Shown here: positions 35,901-48,329 of the stretch, piece after piece
Layout of the letters: every line of letters starts with the position of its first letter
Position numbering within the stretch: position 1 is the first letter of the stretch
NCBI GenBank assembly: GCA_907165275.2
Contig: OU015669.1
Location: 7,090,501 to 7,154,500, forward strand
Direction: 5' to 3'
Length of the DNA: 64,000 nt
Origin: Zygaena filipendulae
Lineage: Eukaryota; Arthropoda; Insecta; Lepidoptera; Zygaenidae
Notes under the pieces: generated by a model
Seen by the model: the letters and a program-made list of their open reading frames with translations, nothing else
What the model was told of the DNA's origin: nothing
Database searches by the model: none
Position numbers and translations under genes: made by a program

Positions 35901-38900
35901 GGATAATGCAGCTCCCTGTCAGTGGAAGAGTTGTTACAATTGGTTCAGTAGTTTCAGAGATTACCCATTATGAAGAGGTAAAGTTTGTGTGTAAACATAC
36001 AAACTTTACCTCTATAATATTAGTGTAGATAATGTTCTCATTCCCTAATGTAGGTATTGCATTTCGATATTTTTCGCGTATTTATGTATGTGTACGTGTG
36101 TGCGTTTGTGTTGTGTCGTTGTAAAAGTCGAGCGACCTTGGATTATACGGCTCGTGGGAAAATCGCTCGATAAAACAAGCAACACCTAATTTGCATCAAT
36201 TGAACACTATCAATTTTAATAATCATTAATCTTTCCTTCTTTTTTTCAATATAGGTAACTCTATACATTTTCGTTGTTTTTATGTTTTTGAGTGCAGACT
36301 ATCAAACGTAAATCGTAATCGAAAAGCTCGATCGGGATCAAAGATCTAAACGAGAATAGATAGAACAGAGGTCAAATTTGTTCTCTGTACAACAACAGAA
36401 AGACAATTTATCAAGATTCTATTACTTAACAATGCCGTTGATGAGTAAAGGCAGTGGCGCTAGCACGAATATTTATAGCGATGGCCTAAATATTTTCAAT
36501 ATAAAGTGCAAGATGACTGTCAAAGATTTTTGTACGGTATCTCGCATGTATTGGTAACTCGATGCTATGAAGTCATTCGTGCTAGGGCCGCTGATCGTAA
36601 TACGGATCTATAAATGGAGGATCCATAAAAAGTTCACGGCCAAGCCTCGCGCGCACCGCACCGACCACCGGCGCTTGCGCATGCGCGGAAGTACTATACT
36701 TTGACATTTTCCTCCTCTCGCACCCCACATGACAGCAGGTGTTGCCAATATTAAAAAAATGCTGCCAATTGCATAAGAATTAAGTACCTTTTGTTTTTTT
36801 CATACCCAGCTCACTTCAAGTGCGAACGACGAACGATCGAAAGAATACTGTCGTTTGAAGTTTAATGAATGGGCCCGTACCTACATGCGTGCCAGGTTGT
36901 GAGTGTACTTACAACCCCAGAGTACAATTGTATTATCAATAAATAAATATTTTTTCATTCACTAAAGTATTCATCGCATGTTTTAACATAGGGTCAAGAT
37001 TTAAGCCGTGCAGTTAAAGCCTAATAATCCCACTTCTACATTCGAGCCATCCAAACAAGGTAAGTAGTGTTTAAAACTCAACATTACAATATAAAACTTG
37101 TAATTTACAAACACAAATTGTTTAACAGAAAAATAAATGAAACTCAACGTCGACCGCTTGAATGAATACAAATGAGATTCCTTTTACAAGTAAGCCATGT
37201 CTTTCTTTAAACATAAGAAGATAAATAGTTTCTTAGCGTCGTTAACGCTCCGGTCGGATCGCTTACCTACATGCGATGTGACCATTGGATGTTGTGACTA
37301 ATATTAATACACTTTTGGCCTATTATCGACAGGTCAAATCTTCGTAAGATTGTGGCGTAGAACGGATTTATTCATAAGGGGATCAGATAAAACTCTTTAT
37401 GTATGGAGCTTGTAACACTAGCAGGAAAGCGGATTCCGTTAAAAAGCCATTGGAAAAAAGTGATCGAATTTCAAAATATTGTGATGCTGGCCGGCAGAGG
37501 CGGGTGTCACTCGTGTCGATGATAAATGTCAATTGCGAAATAAGAACCACCTCTTGTGCTTTTTAAAGCGAAACACCGTTCACCTGCCAACCGCCGAGCG
37601 AGCGTCGGAGTCAGTGCGCGGAACGGACTCGTATACCTACCCCGCATAACTACACCGTTGTCTTTACATCATTGTACGTACGTATAGGTAGTTATTTAAC
37701 CGAGCGATATGCGTCGTGGAACAGGCTCTTCTCCGACGATGACCTCATTGGAACGAAAAAAAAAAAGATCCAAGTCGACTAAAGGTAAGTTGTCTGCAAA
37801 ATATTTAGCTTTGTTAATAGGTACCTATCCATACGCACTGAAAGTGTTTGGATCGCTCGGGAAGGATAAACGGCATATGGTGTGCTTGACAGTCCAGCAT
37901 ACGAAGCGCCCGAGTGTTACTGACAGTTTTGGAAATTGGATTGGCAGGATTAGTTGGGAGTCTATGCCACTCAATTGAATGCATTCCGTCAACATATGTC
38001 GCAATATCACTATGTGAATTTTTACACAGGAAGTTTCAATTTAGTGCCAATTCATATGGAATGACTACTGTATCATGGTAGATGAGGCCGGATGCGTATC
38101 CAGGATTACAAAAAAAAAAAACTGTCTTGAGTTTCATAGCTGCTCTATGGTATATTTTGACAGGCCGGTGTATACCTGCCGTTCGTTCGGCTAGCAAATG
38201 TCACGAGTCTCCAGATGGCCCGGCGTATACGGAGCTCGGGCGAGTGGTCGAGAGGCCGAGTGAGTTTGTTTGCACAAACATTACGAGACGGTACGATATT
38301 TGAAGCGGCCCGCTAAACATAATACAAACACAGCACTAGAGACTTGAAGAGTCCACACGGCCCGTGTAAACCGGAGACAATTCGAGCGAGCGCGTAACGA
38401 CCGTAACTGAACTCCAATTAAGACGTCAGTTATCCTTGGATACTTGCAGCTACGCGCGCGACTCGTAAATAAGTAATGGGTAATTACTATATTGAATCAC
38501 GACTAAGCTGGCCTCCGCGCGCTAATCGCAGCCGAAGATGAGAACGCAGCCACAATGATGGTTAACAAAGTAGGTATCACTAATAATAATCACCATAATC
38601 GCTCCAGCATAGCTGTACAACCCTGCTCGCACCATAATTAATTGAAAATTGAAGCATTGTGAGATGTTGCCGTCCCACGCGGGTATTCTTATCGGAATCG
38701 CTTCTGACAAACCTGAATACAAAATTCCTTTTTTTTCCAAACTATTATTATTTAAAGCGAAGCAAATGTCCCGCGCCGGCCTTCACACGGATTAGAATTC
38801 GAATGTTGGTAACGTCGACGGCGTTGATTTATCGATGCAGGGTTGCTACTTAATGCTTTTTTTATTACTCATTGATAAATGATGGATACGGCAAAGGAAA

Positions 38901-41900
38901 CATCAAAGATCAAAACACAATATGTAGAATAATAAAAAATAGATAGGTATTAACTATTAATAGAATAACACTCACCGGCCATGTGAAGTCGAACGGGAAC
39001 ACGATGGGATTGCTGAATCCTTCCACTTTTAAGTTGGGCACATCCAGTGTGTTGCCACCCAGCACTGGTGTGGTGATGTCACCGAACGTGCACGGTGACG
39101 TTGTATCGATATTAGCTTGATAGATCTTTAGGCACACACGGAATTTAGTCCTGCACGGCGCCAGGCACGGCGCATCACTTGACGAGGAACCATTACAACA
39201 CTGCCCACTACTTAACCTACCCAATGAGTTCGTAAAACTTTTTATCCTAAGCTCGAAGGAACCGGACGACAGCACCTGAAAAGAAATTGTTTAAATTAGA
39301 TTTATGTTTCTTAAACTTATTTTATGTTTAGATATAAAAGAGGACGTTATGTTTGCAAGCTGCAAGTATAAGCCGATTTATCAATATCACCGTGACAAAT
39401 ACAAACATAGAGCTAGTCATACAGCTTTCAACGCCCCCAAGATGTAATCCTCAAACAAACTATTTGCACAACTGTCCAAGTGACGTATCGATCCCGCTGA
39501 GACATTAACGGTTAAACTGGACACAGTTTGTATATTATGTAGGTCGTTGAAAAATGGGGTTGTGACTGTTACAACGGTTGCCGTGGGGTAACGCGGTGAC
39601 ACCCCTAGTTCGGCTCGAGTTTCAAACACGATTTTTACTTTTATTCGTCTGTGTAAATTTCATATTTCGAACGATCTGTCAAATAGAGGTACATGCAATC
39701 TCCCGCGTTGTTTTAATTTTTTTTTTTTGGTTGGCAAGACGACCAATTTCGATTAAAAACCGGCCGGACTACCGATGTTGATAGATACGAAGAGTTGATA
39801 GACAAGTCGTCAAACAAATACCTTGAATTCCCATGTGGTTTTTTGTTATTAACGAATAATAATAGCTGACGTTTTTGTAGCCCTCCAGGGCGGTTCAACC
39901 CTTGTGATAATAAAAAAACTTGCAGTTGGTCGGTATGAGGTTATCTGGTTATTAATCATATATTCCAAAGAGATTTGAGATATAATATGTACCTAGTTCT
40001 TAGTAATTCCAATTTATAACAAGCCAGCTTAACTTTAACCGAGACAAAATTTGTATGGCATCGGAAGGAAGTGGTGTATAACTTATAAGTTATGCTTATC
40101 AAGACTTAGCGAATCATTATGAGGCGCTGGTTAATAAAAAAAGCTTCCTGCCTTATTATTTTAGTTTTAATTGATTATTTATTGTCTTGTTACTATAATA
40201 AATTGTATTCATAAAAGTTTACAGTGGCGGTCATTAATCTTTACGTGTATTGGATATATAATAATGAAATGTATTTTTCGATAGATCGATACTTGAACAT
40301 TGGACAAAAAAACTCGAACAACTACTCGATAGACAATTCGATAGCACTGAAAGAAATTAATGCCAGCTTAATTATCTACACCATACTAAATAGACAATCG
40401 CAGTTTTTCCCACGACAGGCGTGTTTTATCGCGGATTCCGTCTACCTTAGAAGCTCAGAGATTAGAGTCAGAATAGAACAATGAACCATTCAAAACGTTA
40501 TTTCTTATCTACACCGAGTTTACGTTGCGTCGGTAGATGTCAAATATACAGGACCCGTTTAAACATGAAATGCGGTTAAAAAAATAAACCAGATTTCGAC
40601 CAACTTCCTGCCAACCACCAGTGAACAGGGGTGGAATTTCCTTCTGTACTTAGAAAAATGCAAAACATCAAACCTCTCACTCCAATTTCATGAGATAAAG
40701 AGGGACGTGAAACGTCACGCGGTCGCATCGTCAGGTAGGAGCGGAACGGGGAAAAAATGAGGCTGAATAAAGTTACAGACACTCTAAACATCCCCTTTTT
40801 TGTTAGACAACAAATGACGTATTGTTTATATTACTTGTCGTTAGTGCACATAGTAGCACACTCCCATGAATTGTGGTTTAACTTTAGTTTTACAATCATA
40901 ATCTAATTTAAGAACAATTGAAATTAAATTTTAAAAAAAGCTGGCAATTTCGCTTCGTGCGGCCGGTTATCGCTTACGGTAAACGTGGAAATATGAAAAA
41001 AGAAACGGAACGGCCCCACACATCATGTGAGCGTGCCTTAAGCCTCGGGCTAACCACAAACTAACAATTAAATAATACTTGGCGGACTACCGAATAAGTT
41101 TGTTTGTGTCTTCGGGCTGTTTGACGCTTCGTCCGCTTGATTGATGTTCACTGAACAAATAAGCATGACTATTAAAATGTTTTAAGCTTCATGAGCATTT
41201 GTCGTTGCTCACGGTTATTAAAAAAAACTTTTGTTGGAGGCATTTCATAATGTTTTCATTAGATGGGCACGTAAACATTCTAATGGATATAATTAGCACA
41301 CGTTGACGAATCGGCTGCCTGTCACTTCCATGTTAAGTCATAGACAACATATTATATTTTTAAATCTCAAACGTGAACATCAATATATTCAGTCCGTTCT
41401 TTTTTTTTCTAATTCGGAAGAAAGTACATTGTAAGTCTCAATTGGGCCCGCAACGTTAATTGCGCCGGCGCAAGCATCTACCTAACCATCCAAATTGATT
41501 TAAGTAACCATCGATCTCGCAATACCATTTCGGTTTATAAATCGCGATACATTAATTTTTTTTTCAATTTTAATTGCGGCGCGGTATGCTCACGATCTTG
41601 TCGTTCAATATTTTATACAAAATTGCTTATGTCAAAATGATTTAATAACAAGCGCTCAGTGCTAATGCTCATGTATGTGAAGGGCCGGTGGAGTCGTAAA
41701 GCTATTTATTACCTATGCAACAAAGTTATAGTGACATTTAATCGAGTGGTCATGGAGATAATAAGGAGAGTAATAATGTGAACACCATTGTATGTAAGTA
41801 AGCCAGTGCGAGTAAACACTCGTTCCAGTCGGCAGGTTCAGCGCAGTCTAAAAATAACACAAATAAATGAAACAGGGGAATGTTTTTCATCTCCAACGAT

Positions 41901-44900
41901 ATACACACGCGAAATGTGTTAAAATAAACACCCAAACAGAGTATTTAAAATAGTGCGACGATGTGGCCACACTGCAGCCTAATTCGCATATTTTCAATTT
42001 ATATTTGGAATAGCGCGTTTGATTTATTTTTTACGTTACGAGTTATCGTACACACATGCCATAAACATGTCCCGTTTAAAAATAAAGAGAGACGAGAGAT
42101 GGGGTTATGTTAATTCGAAAAAGAAAAAAACGAGTCGTTTAACACACATATGACGAATAATTTTTGGTTTTGTTTTGTTCCAGGTTCTTATTGGAAATAG
42201 ACAAGGAACGTGTTGTTTTTTTTTTTCTGAACAAATATTGTACGTCTATGAATATCGACGCGTTTGCGGACTGGTATTTTTAAATTCAACGTAACGCCAC
42301 CATTGTAAGGGGACACATGTCGGGTCACACAAAAGAACGTTACGTTTCGAAGAATGTCTTTGCGCGGAGCGAAATAAAAGGACACTGCGTCTCGGAGCGA
42401 ACAAAACGTTCTGCTAAAATTCGGCGACAAAAGTCTCAATCTCTTTGTGCGGTTAATTTAGGTGGCAGCTGCGCGGTCCTCGCAAATGGAATATACAACA
42501 GCGAGTCAGCAATTCGAAATTAACGGAGGATCGCGGAGCGTAATAGGCCCCCGTAGATTGCCTGGAACGTATATGGAAAGCGGATAATAAGGTATTTTGC
42601 GGTTATTTAAGCGCATTGCACAAGCGAATTGAGAATTCGTGCGTCGGCGCCGCACCGCTTATGATCGCCGGGACCGTGTACGTACGTAGGTACGTAATGT
42701 ACGTATATTGTGTACGTACAACACTTGTATCGTAAACCAGATCTCTTCTTGGTCGAATTGTTATTGGGATTACGCGTGTGAACCTCTCACTCGCTAGATG
42801 AAACGCTACGGCTCCTATTAAAATACTTTCTTAAGTGCGTTTGTGAGGATGTTACAGAGTTTTTTTTTTGACAGCAACTCTCCAGCAAACACTTTTTTCA
42901 TATTCAATTTTAGATCGGATCGATGTTTAAACTTTAGTTATAACTGGCTGTTTGTGATGCGTATGATGATTTAATTGATAATTGGTCAACGCGTTAATGC
43001 AATAATTAATAAATTAATTAATGTTGCGCAGGAGTTCGTTCGGTTGATGAACGAAATTAAGTTTTAAACCACCTGCGCTTATCTTTTCACAGGCCAATAA
43101 ATAATAAGCTTATTTGCGAAATTCAATATTTTTTTTCTCAATAACTATTAATAATATTATTTACCACATCTCAAATTACATAAGGCTATTTGACTACATT
43201 ATATCATGACTGCTAATTAATTATCCATTTTTTATATTAAATATTGTGTAATATCAATTTTTAACTACAAATGATAAAAATATTTACGCAGAGAACAAGT
43301 ATGTACCTACCTAGGTATATATAACATTTTTCCATATTTGTGGAAAAACTTTAGTTATAAAAAGTCCACAACACTATTTGAAAACTAGAAAATTAGTACA
43401 GTAGATCAACCTATGTGCGATGTCATAAAAACAATCAATGTTCATTTATTTTTATTCATAAGTATTATTTATAGAGGAATACGTACCTATACCATCACTA
43501 AGTTATAACGTCCTATTAGTTAATCTAAGATATAAAGTTACGCCCACACTCTACCTATCTAATTACTTGACACATCAACACAAGCACTCACAGCTGTCAC
43601 TTCGACCTCAACTCCCAGCCCACGGGTGCAGAAGCTCAACTCATCTCGCAGCTATGCCTGAAGCATTGTGCAACCTACACTGTGCATACCTGCTGCAACA
43701 TTTACCCAATTTGGAATTTGATAATTTGCACCCTGACAACCGTTCTAAACAATAGAACCTTAAATTAGAAGGTTACTGGCTGATTGCGGCATCCAAGCTA
43801 TCCATAGAGCGAGCTGCCTATTTCGATATTGGAAAATCAATATTAACGAACACACTTGACAATAGGTACATCTAGGTAAAATAACATAGACATTTCCATG
43901 GTTAGTCTGTGATTTATCTTAGATCGATGCCATCTATAGTCAATTGATTTTAAATTGCACGCGGCTTATTTATGTGTTGGTAATGTTGTGTTGTAGATAT
44001 TCTCATATTTAGTCATCTGCAAATAATAATTGAGATTGTTTTATCGATATTAGTTTCTTTATGTATTGTATACATCTCCCTCTGGCAGATATCGGCGTAT
44101 TTACATTGTGTTTCATGGGCATCGATCCTGTTGGGCGACATTGCATAACACGTTCACTGATCCTGCCCTGACTCGGTAGCTTTTTACGCGTCAAGCTCGA
44201 TCGAGAGACAATTAAACGTCGCGACGTGATTTAAAAGAAAGATAAATTGAATTTAAAGACGCTGCATTGAATGTAACGACCATCGTCAGCCGAGACTCGC
44301 GAACAATGAGCACGTCACTCCCCCGGCAGGCTGTGATGGATACATCATTTGTCAAACTCGTCACAAATACGATGGTTAGGCGATAAGGCGTATATATCTA
44401 TCTATTCGGTGACGCGTTCGTTCGTTCACAATCGTTCATTACACAGTCTCGAAGCACAATGATACGAAAAACGACAATTTCTCATAGTTAAGCGGTTAAA
44501 TGCCGACGATTATACCGGATTTCGTGCAGTTCTATGTAATTGAGACAGTTCACATAGAATAAAAACGCGCCTTCTCTCGGACAATGGACGAAATTCTAAC
44601 AGGGTTAAACCGACCGTTAGGGAGTTTCACATACTTAAAATATGCTTATTACCAGTGACATGACATGCGACGATTAATTGCTTCGAGTGGCGCGCTGTTG
44701 TGAAAACGCATGCTTAGAAATTATTATTCTTTTGCGCTCGACGTAAATTGGATACGATTTACTAGATTGCTGAGAAACTAGAGAGAAACTATGCATTGTG
44801 GACGCCCACTTGGCTTATTTCGACGATTTAACTATGAAAGCGATTTCACAAATTAGTGAACAGTCTTCATTATTGCTAGTTGAGAGATAAAGAAGCCTAT

Positions 44901-47900
44901 TATAAAGCTACGTGATTCAAACGACTGGGGGCTAACTAGTTCGAGTTTCCAAAGTGAACTTTTAAATCATCTTTGCAGCAATTAGACATTGCGGGCAAGT
45001 GTAAATTATGGAAACGCAGATGTTGGGGTTCTCGATTGGAATTAATACGAGGCACACCTGCTAAGGAGTTATGTGGGACGAGGCACAGCCGCTTACACAC
45101 TATATGTAATACACTTATGTATTGTGAACGTTCGAAAACCTACACTGAAATACAGAGGAACCGGTCACTACAACCTAACGTTATAACACTCAAATCATAT
45201 ATATATATTAATAACACAAATATATATTCGCAATCGTACATGCACCGCGCGAACCATGTAACGTTCTATGCGAGCTGCGACAAGCAATGTCCTAGATATA
45301 CAGACAGAAGGCAGGCGCCTAACATAGGTAATCAATCGAGAATAAGAATGTAGCTACGTACTTCTGGCAGTTGAACTGGCCATTATAAAGTAATGTCGCA
45401 TAGCAAACATTTTATAATAAATTATGAAAACAATACTAAGTAATAAAAATATAGCGAATAAGGAAATCAAAATGCTGCAACTGTATATATATAACTTTAA
45501 ACGCCTCCATCCTCAATTATAGTAATTCAACAGGGATGGAATACTTTATTTAAATGTGCAACGGTAGTAACCTTCGTGTTATTGTTATATTAGTTTTTTT
45601 GTTCATAAAATTGTTTCATGGAAATTAGATATTCGGTTGCGGTTTTGATAAGACGTGTTTCCGACGCCGCTTCCGATGGCCAGAGACGATCGATCGATCG
45701 AGCGATCACGCGATTCGATCACGGGATCAAGCGACTGCATAATGCAATCGAGCCGGTGTTATAGCTGGCACACAATAATTTGTATTGGAGAAAATGAATA
45801 AAAAGAAAAAAGAAAAAAGCGAGCAACGATTCGCGTAGTCGTGTGACAATCGAGTATCGATTCCTGCGGATGTATCGGGCGTCGTAAAGGAGCGGTGGTC
45901 AATTACATCAATCGTCACGTAGCACCGGGAGCAGGACAAACCAGTCGCAGGGCGTAATGGTGCACAAAATGCAGTTTTCTTTTTGTTAAAATAAATGAAA
46001 CAAAGCGACTTCATTCATAATGTATGGCGCCTTGGAAACGCAAGGCGCTCGCACACATGGCTGTTTAAAAATATAAATATCTGTCTTTACACAATTATTA
46101 TCGTTTATGTGTGCGAACTGCGAAGCGCCTCGCACGTATGTATGTAGGTACTAGGTACCTAAATAAACTGTCTTGGTTTTTGCGCAAAAGTTAGATTGTT
46201 TAAAATTTATTTACTTACTAGCTGTTCCCCGCGGTTTCACCCGCGTTATTTTCGGAGATCCTGCTGGAATTGCGGGACATAAGTACCCTATGTTCTTCTC
46301 TGTACCCCTGACAATGTGTATGCAAAATTTCATGATTATCGGTTGAACCTTTAAGGCGTGAAAGTGTAACAGACAGACAGACAGACCGAGTTACTTTCGC
46401 ATTTATAATATTAGTTAGTAGGGATAAACCACAAACAAAAATATATTATATTAGTGGCATGTACTTATATATAGCATTGGTTAGGTACTAAATTTTTGGG
46501 TAATTCTTAAAACTGTTCTATGCTTCTACTATTTGCCTAAGCGAATTGAGAGTTGAAATCGGAATTCTAGTTAAATTATTATTGTTAATACGTGGGTACG
46601 GACCCCATTTATTTTACGTTTTATTACATGCATTGAAGACGGCGAGTTCGTCACGATTAAACGGTAAATATGGGATTGTACAATGAAAAGCTGCGCGCGC
46701 GCAGTACTGGAGGGGGGGGGACCCTCGCATCGAAATTGTTTGTCCAATACATTGAACCGTAAGTATGGACGTAGATTAGCAACCGTACCGTACTGTATAA
46801 AACTCGTGTTATCTCCTAACCTGATATTACTGCACTTAAGAACTAGGTACCTATAATATTTTCATATGAATTGTTTTCGTATATTAAATAATTAGTAAAT
46901 TTTTCATATTAAAATCGAACGGAAGCGACAACTTTCATATTTCAATTTAGAATTACCTAATCGAAAATTAGAATCTTGATACAAAGTTAAAATGTTAACC
47001 AGCTAATTCATAAAAGAAATCTCGTTGGTTAATTCTCTATAGGCAATGGTAAATAAACATTTCGTCTGTCCATTTGTTTCGATAATATCAACTGAACTAC
47101 ACTTTAAGAGTAAGTAAGTAACCTACTTAACTATTAGGCAGTAGGTAGGTACTACCTACTTCGAGATAAATATAGGTAAGTAATTAAAATAAATTGATCT
47201 ATAAACAAAAATAATTAAATATCTATGTACCTACCTACCTACTTACATTGTTCTTGAGAATTTTTTTTGTTATTAGTTTGATTTTCATTAGTAAAAATAT
47301 ACATACATACCTACATATTGTAGGTACTATTTTTTTTTTGGTAAGTAAATACAATATATTTATGGCATCGAATCCTGTATTGAAGTTGATTTTGTGAATC
47401 AGGGGAAAACAACCCTTAGCGTGGGATAAGCAACCTTGACCAGTTCAAAAGGCAATGACCTCAGTGCTCCGGGACCGTGGGTAAATTCATTTGTCAATAT
47501 CGTCGGTAGGTATTATAACACACCTGCGCGTATACTAATTAGTTACCTACACATTAATTGTGTGACGATTTTTTTTATTCTATTAGATTATTATCTGATC
47601 CACTAAACTAATTATGCAAATAAACAGAATAAAGCAATCGTGATCTCCTTTACGTGTGATTATATTAGATATCGGTCGTGGAGAGAGATCGAAACGCTAA
47701 CCCGGCCGGAAATATCTTGTCTGGAGACTAGAAGTGGCATCAGACAGTTTTATTCCCGTCGCAGAATGCAGGCGGCTCTGACAGTGACGCTTCTGGACAG
47801 AATTTACTTGATCGTCGGAATGCATCTAATAAATTCTAAATTCAAAACGAAGAGGCTCGCGACCTAGCTGACCCCTGCCGCGCCGCACTCGAACCTGCGT

Positions 47901-48329
47901 CGCTGCACTTTCTTTCCAATGTGCAGTTGTGCACCTATGTCGGCTGCGGGAACGTATCGAGCACACGAGCGAGCCGGGCCGCGGAGTCCGGGGACCGGTC
48001 ACGACTCGCGGGCCGGCTCCTGGCGTCCAGGACTTATCCGAGATCTCGCCCCGCCGCGCCGCCCAGCCAGCTCGCTCCGCACATTAGAACGTGGGAAAGT
48101 GACGGTCGTGTCATGCAGAACGGCCTCGAGCCTCCCGCCTCGCGCTTGTTTATATTCGCTTCCATACAAAACGAGCCGGGTTTCCCATGCCGATTGTGCT
48201 AGTTTTCGAACGCGTCGCCGATGCGAAATGTAAACAAACGGGGATTCGCGGTTTGGACGCAGATCGCGTATCACTCCGTACCTGGGGTAGAAACCCTATG
48301 AGGGCGACGAGCACCGCCGGGGCGCGCAT
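14888..48329 (-). CDS. Dl: Delta, Notch ligand (seven coding exons, 745 residues)
   Basis: A type I membrane protein that binds and activates Notch on neighbouring cells. Coding exons in transcript order are 48329-48282, 39275-38976, 27885-27825, 21235-20978, 16723-16663, 16492-15077 and 14981-14888. They total 2238 nt and keep frame at every junction. The product has a signal peptide (about 1-18), an MNNL domain (about 17-136), a DSL domain C178-C220, nine EGF repeats (225-553), a transmembrane segment (591-615) and a 130-residue tail. EGF3 with LNYCTNHRPC is diagnostic for Delta rather than Serrate, and there is no von Willebrand-type domain after the EGFs. The tail has NAAN (634-637) like the NXXN Neuralized-binding motif, a Gly10 run (642-651), RNTWGKC, SAESAYCS and a C-terminal ATQV. 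Confidence 0.95.
15077..16492 (-). CDS. Dl: Delta exon 6: EGF1 end to EGF9, transmembrane and tail
   Basis: A 1416-nt, very GC-rich exon encoding residues 243-714. EGF repeats 2-9 follow in regular six-cysteine spacing; EGF7 (DIDDCAGVVC) and EGF9 (DVDECASAPC) look calcium-binding. Then come a 37-residue juxtamembrane stretch, the segment MALIIALSVVVPATALVALG (591 onward) and a basic stop-transfer RRRRKR. Acceptor CGCCGCAG at 16493, donor GTCAGT at 15076. The long open frames on the opposite strand here are GC-driven shadows. Confidence 0.97.
16663..16723 (-). CDS. Dl: Delta exon 5: start of EGF1
   Basis: Only 61 nt. Encodes RCLPGCDAEHGHCLRPDEC with split codons at both ends (Pro 223 and Ile 243). 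Acceptor GTCCGCAG, donor GTGAGT. The join to exon 6 gives ECICHSGWVGELC, completing the truncated first EGF repeat that follows the DSL domain. Confidence 0.93.
16724..20977 (-). other. Delta intron 4
   Basis: A 4.25-kb intron. It contains a TGTGGGAA word at 19455-19462 and TGTGAGAA at 20433-20440 (CSL-type), and a possible hAT-like end TAGTGATGGGCAGTGTC near 19801. No coding exon seen. Confidence 0.7.
20978..21235 (-). CDS. Dl: Delta exon 4: DSL domain
   Basis: Residues 137-223. The DSL domain runs from C178 (YRVTCSAHHYGAGC) to C220 (GWTGDYC), with the six expected cysteines and the conserved CRPRDDNFGHYTC loop that contacts Notch. Acceptor TATTCCAG, donor GTAAGT at 20977. Confidence 0.97.
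22508..22698 (+). mobile_element. Helitron-like element in Delta intron 3
   Basis: Starts TCCTTACTAATAGTGAATGA and ends with GCGGGTGAAACCGCGAGTAA, CAG, CTAG before T. The interior has the family words GTTTGTCTGTTACGC and CCCGCGGGAACTCCGAA. Confidence 0.75.
23071..23090. mobile_element. Lone end of the palindromic MITE family
   Basis: CGACTCTGAGTGCGGCGGTA matches the ends of the copies at 6704 and 25147. The rest of the element is missing or degraded. Confidence 0.5.
25147..25391. mobile_element. Palindromic MITE, copy 2
   Basis: Ends CGCACTCAGAGTC and GACTCTGAGTGCG, with inner arms ACTGCCGCAATCAGA / TCTGATTGCGGCAGT. Closely similar to 6704-6939. Confidence 0.75.
27311..27345 (+). repeat. 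Interspersed repeat fragment, second copy
   Basis: TTAACCGACTTCCAAAAAAG followed by AGGAGGTTCT. Homologous to 6098-6144. Confidence 0.5.
27825..27885 (-). CDS. Dl: Delta exon 3: end of MNNL domain
   Basis: 61 nt encoding GTFSLIVEAWHDTNDTSRSD and the first base of Asp 137. Acceptor GTATTGCAG, donor GTGAGT. SLIVEAWHD is strongly conserved in Delta ligands. Confidence 0.95.
27886..38975 (-). other. Delta intron 2
   Basis: An 11-kb intron. Contains CSL-type words at 29873-29880 (minus), 30417-30424, 32054-32061, 33290-33297, 33736-33743 and 36153-36160, a minus-strand Helitron (35816-36029), a CpG-rich patch with an NRF-1-like TGCGCATGCGCG at 36676-36687, and an exon-like plus-strand segment at 37709-37784. 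Otherwise AT-rich with no recognised gene. Confidence 0.7.
35816..36029 (-). mobile_element. Helitron-like element in Delta intron 2
   Basis: Read on the minus strand it starts TCTACACTAATATTATAGAG and ends ACCGCGGGGAACAG, CTAG before T. Near its start is an inverted repeat AGGTAAAGTTTGT / ACAAACTTTACCT. Confidence 0.75.
38976..39275 (-). CDS. Dl: Delta exon 2: MNNL domain
   Basis: Exactly 100 codons (17-116). Starts VLSSGSFELRIKSF and includes CLAPCRTKFRVCLKIYQ, NIDTTSPCTFGDITTPVLGG and NPIVFPFDFTWP. Acceptor TTCTTTTCAG, donor GTGAGT. This N-terminal C2-like region contributes to Notch binding. Confidence 0.97.
46218..46424 (-). mobile_element. Helitron-like element in Delta intron 1
   Basis: On the minus strand it starts TCCCTACTAACTAATATTAT and ends CGGGTGAAACCGCGGGGAAC, AG, CTAG. 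It includes a (GTCT)n-like tract near its start. Confidence 0.75.
48090..48097 (+). promoter_or_regulatory. Su(H)/CSL consensus CGTGGGAA near Delta exon 1
   Basis: Exact high-affinity CSL word in the CpG-rich start of intron 1, about 185 nt downstream of the exon 1 donor. The same word occurs at 30417-30424, 36153-36160 and, inverted, at 29873-29880 and 40407-40414. Confidence 0.4.
48282..48329 (-). CDS. Dl: Delta exon 1: start codon and signal peptide
   Basis: Encodes MRAPAVLVALIGFLPQ, a short basic start and a hydrophobic core, ending on a codon boundary before GTACGG. An in-frame TAG lies 18 nt upstream of the ATG, so this is the first possible start in the exon. It joins exon 2 (VLSSGS) exactly where Delta proteins change from signal peptide to mature chain. 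Confidence 0.88.

Larger units (their letters stand above)
39276..48281 (-). other. Delta intron 1
   Basis: A 9-kb intron. Contains CSL words at 40407-40414 (minus) and 48090-48097, a minus-strand Helitron (46218-46424), a G run near 46710, and a CpG-rich end (47880-48281) next to the first exon. Short reading frames in the CpG-rich part show no protein-like pattern. Confidence 0.7.

Noticed and set aside
45686..45730. Clustered GATCGATC words
   Set aside because: Simple-sequence palindromes without other support for a regulatory element.
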